Source: an uncultured bacterium
GTDB lineage: Bacteria > Verrucomicrobiota > Kiritimatiellia > CAIKKV01 > CAITUY01
Direction: 5' to 3'
Assembly: GCA_903908715.1 (NCBI GenBank)
Contig: CAIVSY010000027.1
Location: 1 to 36,116 of the forward strand
Length of the DNA stretch: 36,116 bases
Shown piece after piece: positions 24,633-32,030 of the stretch. A model generated the notes under the pieces. That model made no database searches. It was not told where the DNA came from and saw nothing but the letters and a program-made list of their open reading frames with translations. Both the position numbers and the translations under genes were made by a program. The stretch's first letter is position 1, and each line of letters starts with the position of its first letter.

Positions 24633-25445
24633 ATGGCCGGTGTGATACAACAGCTTTGGATTGACGGACATGTCCATGTGTATCCCTCTTATGACTGGCG
24701 GGTGGCGGTCCGCTCGCTAGCCGGGAATGTGGCGCGGTTCTCGCAGGGGGCCGGAGTGTGCCTTGGCTGGTTGGCCGAGGGGGCGGGGTATTCCTTCTTC
24801 CGCGAGGTCCGGCAGGCGCCTGAACGGTTCCGCGACGGGACGCTGTCAATCGTGCCAAGCGGGGATCCCGGCGCGCTGGTCATCCTAGAGGAGGGGAAGG
24901 TTCTTGCCTATCTGGTGGCTGGCCGGCAGTTGATCACCGCAGAGCGCCTCGAGGTTCTGGCGATTGGTGTGGACGGGGCCTGGCCTGACGGGGAGCCGCT
25001 GGAAAAGGTTCTCCAAAATGTGCGGGCGGCTGGCGGGGTCCCGGTTCTGAGTTGGTCGCCGGGGAAATGGTTTTTCCGGCGCGGGGACGTGGTTCGTGCT
25101 CGGATTGATTCGGATCCGCCGGGCGCCTTTCTTCTCGGTGATACGGCTCTTCGCCCCAGGGGCTGGGGCTGTCCGGCGCTGCTTGCCCGGGGCAGGAAGC
25201 GGGGATTCAAGGTGATGGGCGGTTCCGACCCGTTGCCCCTGGCTGGCGAGGAAAAGCGGATCGGATCCTGCGGGGTTGCCGTAAGGGCGGAGTTCGATCC
25301 CGAACAGCCGGCGGAGAGTGTGCGCCGGATATTGCGGTACGGGAATGTTTTCTTCACTCCCTATGGGGAACGGCTTTGCCCGGTTGATTTTTTCCGCAAG
25401 TGGATCGCCAATTGGAAACGGAAAGCAGGTCAGTCCAGGGGTTGA
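24633..25445 (+). CDS. PHP/amidohydrolase-like protein, function unknown
   Basis: The 270-residue product opens with LWIDGHVHVYPSYDW, where D11, H13 and H15 resemble the first metal-binding motif of PHP or amidohydrolase folds. The rest is poorly conserved: two further stretches, VLAIGVDGAWPDGEPLEKVL and GGVPVLSWSPGKWFFRRGD, resemble strand-helix units of a TIM-like barrel. A C-terminal region reads RRILRYGNVFFTPYGERLCPV. No signal peptide or membrane segment is seen. The ATG at 24633 has GAGGAAGG seven bases upstream. It is the first gene of the operon with the ABC transporter (29 bp apart). Metal binding is an inference from HxH alone; it may be a degenerate, inactive member. Confidence 0.65.
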   Translation: MAGVIQQLWIDGHVHVYPSYDWRVAVRSLAGNVARFSQGAGVCLGWLAEGAGYSFFREVRQAPERFRDGTLSIVPSGDPGALVILEEGKVLAYLVAGRQLITAERLEVLAIGVDGAWPDGEPLEKVLQNVRAAGGVPVLSWSPGKWFFRRGDVVRARIDSDPPGAFLLGDTALRPRGWGCPALLARGRKRGFKVMGGSDPLPLAGEEKRIGSCGVAVRAEFDPEQPAESVRRILRYGNVFFTPYGERLCPVDFFRKWIANWKRKAGQSRG

Positions 25446-25474
25446 CTGGCCGGGATCAACAGGGGAGTGATATG

Positions 25475-26224
25475 ATGAGTGCGGCATTGGAAATCGATGG
25501 GCTGACGGTCTCGTTCCCTTCGGGAAAAGGGATTGTGCAGGCTGTGCGCAGCCTGAATCTTACGGTTGCGGCCGGAAGTGTATTCGGTTTTCTGGGGCCC
25601 AACGGCGCCGGGAAGACCACTACGATTCACGTCCTGCTGGGATTCCAGAGTCCGACCTCGGGGTCTGCGCGGGTGTTCGGGCGGACGGTTTCCGACACGA
25701 TGGCAAGGGACCGGATCGGGTTCCTGGCGGAGAATCCGGACACATACGGATTCCTGACCGGGCGTGAGCTGCTGGGTTTCACGGGGCGCTTGTTCCGCAT
25801 GGAAAAGGGGCTCATCAGCAGGCGTGCCGGGGAATTGTTTGCATCGCTTGGCCTTTCGTCGGCGGCGGATCGCCGTATTGCCTCGTATTCCCGTGGGATG
25901 AAGCAGCGCCTCTGCATGGCGCAATCGCTTATAAATGATCCGGATCTCCTCATTCTTGATGAGCCGACAGGCGGACTGGATCCCATCGGGCGGCGGGAGG
26001 TGCGTCGGATTATTACCGAAAGGCGTTCGGCCGGGAAGACGGTCTTTTTCTCATCCCACGAACTCTCGGAGGTTGAACTGGTCAGCGACCGGATTGGTGT
26101 CCTGGTGGCGGGCCGCCTGGTTGCGGAGGGTACAGTGGACGAGGTGGTGGGCCCGGCCGGCAATCTGGAACGCCGGTTCGTGCAACTGGTTGAGGAGGAG
26201 TCCGGGAAAGGCGGTGCGGCATGA
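25475..26224 (+). CDS. ABC transporter ATP-binding protein (ABC-2 exporter type)
   Basis: This 249-residue protein is the ATPase of an ABC-2 type exporter. Walker A is GPNGAGKTT at residues 41-49. The signature reads SYSRGMKQRL in place of LSGGQ-like, as is common in this subgroup, and Walker B is LLILDEPTGGLDP followed by the switch His in FFSSHELSEVE. The closest subgroup is that of CcmA/NatA/GldA-like exporters. The ATG at 25475 has AGGGGAG at seven bases; an ATG three bases earlier is equally in frame. It is followed by the permease at an ATGA overlap. What is exported is unknown. Confidence 0.93.
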   Translation: MSAALEIDGLTVSFPSGKGIVQAVRSLNLTVAAGSVFGFLGPNGAGKTTTIHVLLGFQSPTSGSARVFGRTVSDTMARDRIGFLAENPDTYGFLTGRELLGFTGRLFRMEKGLISRRAGELFASLGLSSAADRRIASYSRGMKQRLCMAQSLINDPDLLILDEPTGGLDPIGRREVRRIITERRSAGKTVFFSSHELSEVELVSDRIGVLVAGRLVAEGTVDEVVGPAGNLERRFVQLVEEESGKGGAA

Positions 26225-27009
26225 GCCGGATATGGGCGCTCGCGTGCCTGGCATGGATTGAGATGGCCAGGCGAAAGGATATCTATGTGCTGTTCCTGCT
26301 GGTGGCGGCCTTGCTGGCGGGAATTGTGAGCTTCGATGTGTTCGGACTTGGCGGGATGTCGGGGTACGTGAAGGATTCCGGTTTGCTCGCGGCTTGGATC
26401 CTGGGGTGGATTCTGGCTGTCGGTACGGCGGTCCGGCAGTTGACGCAGGAGGAGCTCAGGGGGACGGTGTTTGTCCTGCTGTCCAAGCCTGTATCCCGGT
26501 TGGAAGTGGTGCTTGGAAAATGGCTGGGGTCCTGGCTGATGGTGGCCGCGGCTGTGGGTTGCTTTTACCTGGTGGTCTCGCTCGCGGTTGTTCTCAAGGG
26601 TGGGCAGCTTGATTGGGTTTGCCTGGCTCAGGCGTATTTCCTGCATACGCTGGCGATGGGGCTGGTGGTGGCGATCGGGATTGCTTTTTCCACGCGGCTG
26701 GGAGGGGATGCGGCGGCGACTCTCACCTATGCGGTGACGGGGGCGGCGTTTCTCATTCTGCCCCGCGTGCCGGCCTTGCTTGTCGAACAGCAGGGTGTCA
26801 GCGGTGTGGTGTTGCAGGTTCTGTACTACTTCCTGCCGCATTTCGAGCTTTTTGACTTGCGCCTGCGTCTGATTCATGGGTGGGGGGCGGCGCCATGGGG
26901 TGTGTGTGGAGGAGTGGCCCTGTACGGCGCAATCTGGATCCTGGTGGTCTTGTGTCTGGCATGGGCTGGATATCGGCATCGAAGGTTTTCGCGAGGGAAC
27001 CTGCTGTGA
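26221..27009 (+). CDS. ABC-2 type transporter permease
   Basis: The 262-residue protein has about six membrane helices and lacks other domains. It belongs to the ABC-2 permease group: a first helix (KDIYVLFLLVAALLAGIVSFDVF), then GTVFVLLSKPVSRLEVVLGKWLGSWLMV, which resembles the GTxxxLLAKPVSRxxxxLGKxL pattern typical of this group, and a series of C-terminal helices. The ATG at 26221 overlaps the ATPase stop (ATGA). Its own stop overlaps the next start (GTGA). It should form the exporter with the ATPase; substrate unknown. Confidence 0.9.
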   Translation: MSRIWALACLAWIEMARRKDIYVLFLLVAALLAGIVSFDVFGLGGMSGYVKDSGLLAAWILGWILAVGTAVRQLTQEELRGTVFVLLSKPVSRLEVVLGKWLGSWLMVAAAVGCFYLVVSLAVVLKGGQLDWVCLAQAYFLHTLAMGLVVAIGIAFSTRLGGDAAATLTYAVTGAAFLILPRVPALLVEQQGVSGVVLQVLYYFLPHFELFDLRLRLIHGWGAAPWGVCGGVALYGAIWILVVLCLAWAGYRHRRFSRGNLL

Positions 27010-27908
27010 CACGGCGTGTATCGGATCGTCTTTATCCATGGTTGCTGGCGGGGGCGGGCTGGGGGCTGGCTTTTGCGCTTGCCTGCCGGCTGGAGGCCGT
27101 TTGGTCTCCTGCGCGAGGCGATTCCGGGCTGATGGCGCGGTTGCTGGGAGAAGGGCGGCGTGCGGTCAGTGCATCCTTGAATGAACGGGCGGAATTGTAT
27201 TTTCACAAGGGTGTCGGGCGGCAGGTCAAGCAGGCGTTCACCAATGACTGGTTCCAGAGGGCGGGTGTGAAACTATCCCCCCGTTCCCACCGGCATACAG
27301 AGGAGATGGGGAATGCGGAGATTCTTCCCTGGCTGCAGATGGCAACGCGGACGGACCCGCACAATGTTGAAGCGCAACTGGTGCTTGCCTTCTGGCTTTC
27401 CACCGGGGTCAATCGTAGTGATCTGGCTTGGAATGTCCTGAGGGAAGCGCAGCGAAACAATTCCGGCGACTACCGCATTTGCCAGGAGATGGGACGCATG
27501 GCGATCCGCGAGGGCCGGTTCCCCGAGGCGCGCATCAAGGTGGAGACGGGCCTGACTTTGTGGCCTTCGGGGCTTGAAGTCGAACGGCAATCCTTGCTCG
27601 ACAAGGCGGAGATGCAGACGCTGCTGGGACTCATTTATGAGGATGCCGGCGAGGGGGGGCGAGCGGCAGAGATGTATAAAAACACGCTGGCCATTTTTCC
27701 GGAACGTGCCTACATTAGCAAGCGGATGGCACGGCTGCTGGCGGGACAGGTTCCTGAGATAGCGTCCAAGGATTTGTTGCGACTGCTGGTCCGGAGAACA
27801 ACGGAGCACGCTTGCACCGAGGAAGAGCATGAGCATGAGGGGCAAGGGGAGCATGACCCTGCCGAACACGAAGAAGAGTCGGAACATGCGGACGGGAGGA
27901 TACCGTGA
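27006..27908 (+). CDS. Membrane-anchored TPR protein with His/Glu-rich tail
   Basis: The 300-residue product starts at a GTG overlapping the permease stop (GTGA); longer in-frame starts run into the permease. An N-terminal hydrophobic segment (LYPWLLAGAGWGLAFALACRL) is a signal anchor. Residues 105-235 contain tetratricopeptide-like helices, including ILPWLQMATRTDPHNVEAQLV and MGRMAIREGRFPEARIKVETGL, then YEDAGEGGRAAEMYKNTLAIFP. The last ~35 residues are rich in His and Glu (TEEEHEHEGQGEHDPAEHEE), which could bind metal ions. The next gene overlaps by GTGA. TPR proteins often act as scaffolds; this one would face the periplasm. Confidence 0.8.
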   Translation: MTRRVSDRLYPWLLAGAGWGLAFALACRLEAVWSPARGDSGLMARLLGEGRRAVSASLNERAELYFHKGVGRQVKQAFTNDWFQRAGVKLSPRSHRHTEEMGNAEILPWLQMATRTDPHNVEAQLVLAFWLSTGVNRSDLAWNVLREAQRNNSGDYRICQEMGRMAIREGRFPEARIKVETGLTLWPSGLEVERQSLLDKAEMQTLLGLIYEDAGEGGRAAEMYKNTLAIFPERAYISKRMARLLAGQVPEIASKDLLRLLVRRTTEHACTEEEHEHEGQGEHDPAEHEEESEHADGRIP

Positions 27909-28708
27909 GCTTGATTGAAGAAGCATTGCGCAAGCAGTTGGAGGAAACCGACAAGTCCAAAGGGCCGGTTCGGCTGGCTCCGTCACCGTCGCCATCATCG
28001 GCTCCGGCAGCGCCTCCCGCTGTGCCTGCGGAGCCGGACCCTGCCCGGGATAGCGAGCCGGTCCGCAAGGCGTGGCCTTTGTTGCTTGGCATGGTTTTCG
28101 GTGGACTGGTCCTGGTTATCGGGATTGCCTGGCTTCTCCTGTTCGGGCTCGGGATGTGGAAGGGGAGCGGAGCCCAGAAGAAACCGGTAAAGGCCACGGC
28201 CAAGGTGGAGCCGGCGAAGGTGGTTGCAACGGCTGAAATCGCGGTGGCCGTTGCAGAGGTCAAGAGTACGGGTGCGGTTGAAGTCGTGGCGGTTGCCACC
28301 AATCCTCCGGCGGCGGTGGCTGAGCCTTCCGTTGCGGTCAATCCTCCTATCTCCACGGCGGTGCCGCCAGCCGTAGCGTCGACTACCCCGGTGGCGGTGC
28401 GTCCAGCGGAGGCAACAGTGCCTGAGGTTGCCGCGCAGGAGCCGGTGGTTACCCCGGTTGCGACACCGGCGACGGATGTCCAGCCATTGGAGAAGATCGC
28501 GCTGCCTGTGGTCTGGCCCAAGCTTTCCATCACTGGATTGATCGGTGGCGGACGGACGGGGAGAAGTGCGGCCATCATCAACAAGCAGATGGTGGAGCCC
28601 GGGGTTGTCCTCGAAGGGGTCCGGGTGGAAGCCATAGAGAAGAACGGTGTGCGTCTTTCCTTCCAGGGAGAGACGCGGCTTGTGGTTGTCGGCGGGACTA
28701 CGGAGTAG
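27905..28708 (+). CDS. GspB-like membrane protein
   Basis: The 267-residue product begins MSLIEEALRKQLEE, as in GspB/PulB-type proteins. A Pro/Ala-rich cytoplasmic region follows, then one membrane helix at about residues 57-83, then a long Ala/Val/Pro-rich periplasmic linker. The C-terminal ~60 residues (ISGLIGGGRTGRSAAIINKQ, and VVLEGVRVEAIEKNGVRLSF) fit the T2SSB/GspB C-terminal domain (PF16537). GspB assists the type II secretin with GspA; no gspA, gspD or gspE occurs in the window. The GTG start overlaps the TPR gene. Its 3' end overlaps the convergent gene by 11 bp. Role in the ABC operon unknown. Confidence 0.8.
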   Translation: MSLIEEALRKQLEETDKSKGPVRLAPSPSPSSAPAAPPAVPAEPDPARDSEPVRKAWPLLLGMVFGGLVLVIGIAWLLLFGLGMWKGSGAQKKPVKATAKVEPAKVVATAEIAVAVAEVKSTGAVEVVAVATNPPAAVAEPSVAVNPPISTAVPPAVASTTPVAVRPAEATVPEVAAQEPVVTPVATPATDVQPLEKIALPVVWPKLSITGLIGGGRTGRSAAIINKQMVEPGVVLEGVRVEAIEKNGVRLSFQGETRLVVVGGTTE

Positions 28709-29603
28709 TTTTTTCCGCGGCCGCGGTTTTTTCGGGTTGGGTCCGCTTTTCCACAACCGCATCAAAATCAGCCGGCGTCGTCAGGAAGAAGTGACAGCGC
28801 CGGTTTGCGAGTTTTTCCACCTCCGCCCGCAGGTTTTTGTTGAACGGATTCAGGATGGCGACCAGGGCGTCCTTGGCCATCATTTCGAAGACCATGGCGC
28901 CGTATCGGATGATGAATTCCTGCGGGAGAATCTGGAAATTAAATTCCTGCACGTCGAACAGCGAGAGGGGAATCACGGGGGTTCCGGATTCCCGGGCGGC
29001 GTAGGCGATGATGTTGTCCAGATTGCGGTGGGTGCGGTCGTGCAGTGCATGCAGCACGGAGATTGTGACGGGTGTCTGGCTCGTGCTGACTTCGCTGAGA
29101 TCCTGTGCGATCTGAGCGTATTCTTCCTGGCTTAGTTGTTTGCCCTCGAAAAGCGACCAGGCAAAAGCCAGTTCCGCCGCGACATGCGCTCCCCGGCGCT
29201 CGGTTTCCTCGTTCTTGCGCCTGGCATCCTGCCCGGGTGCGGAGCCGGCTTTATCAGCCGTTTCGGGGGAAAGTTCGAACTCGCGGGCCGGCTTGCCGGC
29301 GGCGAGCAACGTGTCCAGGCGCTGGGCTGCATCACGGACCCGGTTGTCATCGGCATGGTTATTCAGCCGTTCACGGAGCAAGGCGGCGGCTTCGCGGTCC
29401 TGTTCCCCGGCGATGACGTTGGCCAGGCGGACCAGGTAGTCCCGTGCGCGGGACAGGTCTCCCACCTGCTCGTAAGCGTGGGAAAGAGCCTCGAGAGAGA
29501 CCCGGTCATCGGGGATGGTTTCGACAATCTGCTCGAAGGCCGCGATGGCATTCCATATCTGGTTTTCGATTTGCTCGCGTGGTTGTGCTTCTTCGGCGGC
29601 CAT
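28698..29603 (-). CDS. TPR protein with GspE-N/MshEN-like C-terminal domain
   Basis: The 301-residue product has a TPR-like helical N-terminus: residues 15-60 include IWNAIAAFEQIVETIPDD and LSHAYEQVGDLSRARDYL. A charged linker follows (residues 105-140). The C-terminal ~150 residues resemble the GspE N-terminal/MshEN region (PF05157): LSQEEYAQIAQDL, TPVIPLSLFDVQEFNFQILP, YGAMVFEMMAKDALVAILNP, and TTPADFDAVVEK. The RLGxxL motif is not conserved, so c-di-GMP binding is doubtful. The ATG at 29603 has AAAGGG eight bases upstream, and a TTG six bases further out is less likely. It is divergent from the NfrB-like operon and convergent with the GspB-like gene. Confidence 0.75.
   Translation of the reverse strand: MAAEEAQPREQIENQIWNAIAAFEQIVETIPDDRVSLEALSHAYEQVGDLSRARDYLVRLANVIAGEQDREAAALLRERLNNHADDNRVRDAAQRLDTLLAAGKPAREFELSPETADKAGSAPGQDARRKNEETERRGAHVAAELAFAWSLFEGKQLSQEEYAQIAQDLSEVSTSQTPVTISVLHALHDRTHRNLDNIIAYAARESGTPVIPLSLFDVQEFNFQILPQEFIIRYGAMVFEMMAKDALVAILNPFNKNLRAEVEKLANRRCHFFLTTPADFDAVVEKRTQPEKTAAAEKTTP
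28715..28732 (+). terminator. Palindrome flanked by T runs, possible terminator
   Basis: The 12-bp perfect palindrome CCGCGGCCGCGG (28715-28726) is preceded and followed by six T's. It starts six bases after the GspB-like stop on the + strand and lies within the coding end of the convergent gene. The hairpin stem would be only four to five base pairs. Confidence 0.3.
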
Positions 29604-29624
29604 GGTCAAACCCTTTCTTGCCGC

Positions 29625-29645
29625 GGTTGACGGGTCCGGTCAACC
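29625..29645. repeat. 7-bp inverted repeat in the divergent nfr gap
   Basis: GGTTGAC (29625-29631) and GTCAACC (29639-29645) are perfect inverted repeats around a 7-base spacer, 22 bases upstream of the minus-strand TPR/MshEN gene. An operator is possible because both divergent genes could be affected. Confidence 0.4.
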
Positions 29646-29766
29646 CGGTGTTCCATGAAAACCTTGTTTGAACTCTACGACGGAGCCCGGGAAAAATCCA
29701 GCATTATGTCCTGTTGGCTGCCGGAGGGAGGAAATGGAGTAAAAATATAACATTTCCGGAATAGGA

Positions 29767-29794
29767 TTGACACCGCTGTGAGGATGGCTATTTT
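29767..29794 (+). promoter_or_regulatory. Candidate promoter of the nfrB-like operon
   Basis: TTGACA (29767-29772, perfect -35) and TATTTT (29789-29794, four of six) are separated by 16 bp. The GTG start of the glycosyltransferase at 29856 follows with AAAGGG eight bases upstream. The region is AT-rich compared with its surroundings. Confidence 0.5.
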
Positions 29795-29855
29795 TGAGCT
29801 GAAGGGAAATATGAGTTGCTGGTAAGAGCCCCTGCCGGGCAGAAAGGGTTGGCAC

Positions 29856-32030
29856 GTGAAAAAGCCTCCGCAATTGCGATGGTTCCTTCTCCGGACCATT
29901 CGTCTGGTGGTTGTGGCTGCGGCAATCCTGATCCTGTATCAGGCTTTGATGGCCAATACGACTTCCGTATATGAAATGGGCAACCGCCTCGGGTTCATTG
30001 TCTGGTATGTCTTCCGCTGGCTGTTCATTATTTTGACGGCCCTGTTTCTCATCAGCGGCGTGGACGACCTTTTTTTTGATCTGGTGCATTATGCGCGGTC
30101 GTTCTACAGGATTTTGTTCCTGCGCGGTCGCATCCGGCCGGTGACGGTCCAGCAATTGGAGGAGATGGCGGAAAAGCCTGCGGCCATCATTATTCCGGCG
30201 TGGGATGAATCCAAGGTGATTGCCCGAATGCTGCTTAACACCCTTGGCACGCTGCACTACAAGAACTACGTCGTGTTTGTGGGGACCTATCCGAATGATG
30301 AGGCGACCCGTCGCGAGGTGGAGAAAGTCAGGGAGGTATATCCCAACGTGGAGTTCACGGTGACGCCGATGGAGGGGCCGACCAACAAGGCGGATTGCCT
30401 CAACTGGGTCTACCAGGCGGTGCGGTTGTACGAGAAGGAACGGGGAATGTCGTTTGAATTCTTTGTCATGCACGATGCCGAGGACATCGTACACCCTCTT
30501 TCCATGAAGTATTACAACTACCTGATGCCCCGGATGGATTTCATACAGTTGCCGGTATTTCCGCTTGAGGGGAGATGGTTTGATTTTGTGACCGGCGTCT
30601 ATATGGACGAGTTCGCCGAGAGCCATACCAAGGACCTGCGGGTGCGTGAGTACCTGGCGGCGTATCTGCCGTCGGCGGGAGTCGGCACGGCGGTCAGCCG
30701 GCGTGCCATGGATTACCTTGCTGAGCGGCACAAGAACCAGATCTTCAATATCAGCACATTGACCGAGGATTACGAGATGGGGTTGGATTTGCGAGGTCTG
30801 GACGGCAAGAAGATCTTCCTGCAGCAGAAGGTGGAGCGGGTGGAAACGAGGCGGAGCCGCTGGACCGGGAAAAACCGGGAGCGGCGGGTGCTGGAGCCGG
30901 TGGCCACGCGAGAGTTCTTTCCCAGTACTTTTCGCGCGGCCAGCCGCCAGCGGTCCCGGTGGATTCTCGGGATCGGGCTGCAGGGGTGGGAGATCGGGTG
31001 GACCCGGAATCTGAACAGCGACTACTGTTTGTACCGGGATCGCAAGGCGGTACTGGCCAACCTCATGACGGTGGTGGGCTATGTGGTGGCGGTGTACTGG
31101 CTGGTGTGCCTGTTGATGCGGGTGGTGACGCCTGCGGTAAGGATCCCGCCGTTGATATCCCGGGGTGAGCCTTTCGCCCTTGCGGTCTATGTGATCCTCG
31201 GGATGCTGCTGTGGCGCATGGCCAACCGCATGCTCTGTACAGGGCGGATTTACGGAGTGGTTCATGCGTTGATGGTCCCGCCGCGGCTGGTTTTCTCCAA
31301 CATCCTGAATTTCTGGGCCACGTGGATGGCGATACGGCGTTATGTATCCGCGCGGATTTCCAGGCAGGTCCCGGCCTGGGAAAAGACCGCGCATGCCTGG
31401 CCGACCGAGGAACAGTTGCGCCATTACCACATGAAACTCGGCGACCTGCTTCTCGCCCGCCGCCTGGTCACGGCGGCCCAGTTGGAGGATGCCCTCCGGG
31501 AACAGGGGGATACGGGAGAGAAACTGGGTGATATCCTGATCCGGAAAGGGATCCTCTGGGAGGAGGATCTGGCCTTTGCCCTGGCGCAGCAGCGCAACGT
31601 CGATGCCGTGGAAATCGATCCCTTCTCGGTTCCGGCCGAGTTGATGCAGAAGATCCCCCATGATATGGCTGAGCGGTATCAGGTTTTCCCGATCGGACGG
31701 GAGGGGGATGCCATCGTGGTGGCGGCGGATGACCGTGTGGATATCAATCGCAATTCCCTTGCGTCCGAGCTCGGGTGCAAGGTGGTGTTCAAGCTCTGCG
31801 CTTCCGTTGACCTCCATTTTGCGCTGTACTGCGGCTATCGGGCAGGGGCGTCCGGACATCCGCCCGGTGAACGTGTGGGAGCCAGGCTGCTGCGGGCCGG
31901 GAAGATCACGGCGGCTCAGCTTAAGGAAGCGCTCCGGAGGCAGAAACGGACCGGGGACCGGATCGGGGATATTCTTGTGGGTATGAAGGTTGTCCAGCAG
32001 CAAGAGGTTGAGAATGAACTCGCAAAATAA
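29856..32030 (+). CDS. NfrB-like membrane glycosyltransferase with MshEN c-di-GMP modules
   Basis: The 724-residue protein resembles NfrB (bacteriophage N4 adsorption protein B), an inner-membrane glycosyltransferase that polymerises a surface glycan. TM helices lie at about 12-30 and 45-68. A GT2-type domain spans ~105-375, with DAED at 207-210, TEDYE at 303-307 and RQRSRW at 364-369. Four more hydrophobic segments follow (about 400-490). The tail holds two pairs of MshEN motifs: KLGDLLLARR at 527 and KLGDILIRKG at 556; RVGARLLRAG at 673 and RIGDILVGMK at 702. Motif 2 is the best match; motifs 1 and 4 lack the central Gly. A GspE-N-like domain lies between the pairs. The GTG start has AAAGGG upstream. 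In E. coli NfrB is activated by c-di-GMP. Confidence 0.9.
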   Translation: MKKPPQLRWFLLRTIRLVVVAAAILILYQALMANTTSVYEMGNRLGFIVWYVFRWLFIILTALFLISGVDDLFFDLVHYARSFYRILFLRGRIRPVTVQQLEEMAEKPAAIIIPAWDESKVIARMLLNTLGTLHYKNYVVFVGTYPNDEATRREVEKVREVYPNVEFTVTPMEGPTNKADCLNWVYQAVRLYEKERGMSFEFFVMHDAEDIVHPLSMKYYNYLMPRMDFIQLPVFPLEGRWFDFVTGVYMDEFAESHTKDLRVREYLAAYLPSAGVGTAVSRRAMDYLAERHKNQIFNISTLTEDYEMGLDLRGLDGKKIFLQQKVERVETRRSRWTGKNRERRVLEPVATREFFPSTFRAASRQRSRWILGIGLQGWEIGWTRNLNSDYCLYRDRKAVLANLMTVVGYVVAVYWLVCLLMRVVTPAVRIPPLISRGEPFALAVYVILGMLLWRMANRMLCTGRIYGVVHALMVPPRLVFSNILNFWATWMAIRRYVSARISRQVPAWEKTAHAWPTEEQLRHYHMKLGDLLLARRLVTAAQLEDALREQGDTGEKLGDILIRKGILWEEDLAFALAQQRNVDAVEIDPFSVPAELMQKIPHDMAERYQVFPIGREGDAIVVAADDRVDINRNSLASELGCKVVFKLCASVDLHFALYCGYRAGASGHPPGERVGARLLRAGKITAAQLKEALRRQKRTGDRIGDILVGMKVVQQQEVENELAK

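Noticed and set aside
27905-29603. A type II secretion locus, suggested by GspB-like and GspE-N-like proteins.
   Set aside because: No secretin, pseudopilin, GspF or ATPase gene is present; the domains occur in other contexts.
29850-29866. TTGGCACG, a perfect sigma54 -24 box, just before the NfrB-like start.
   Set aside because: The -12 element TTGCA is not at the right distance, and the site overlaps the GTG start codon.
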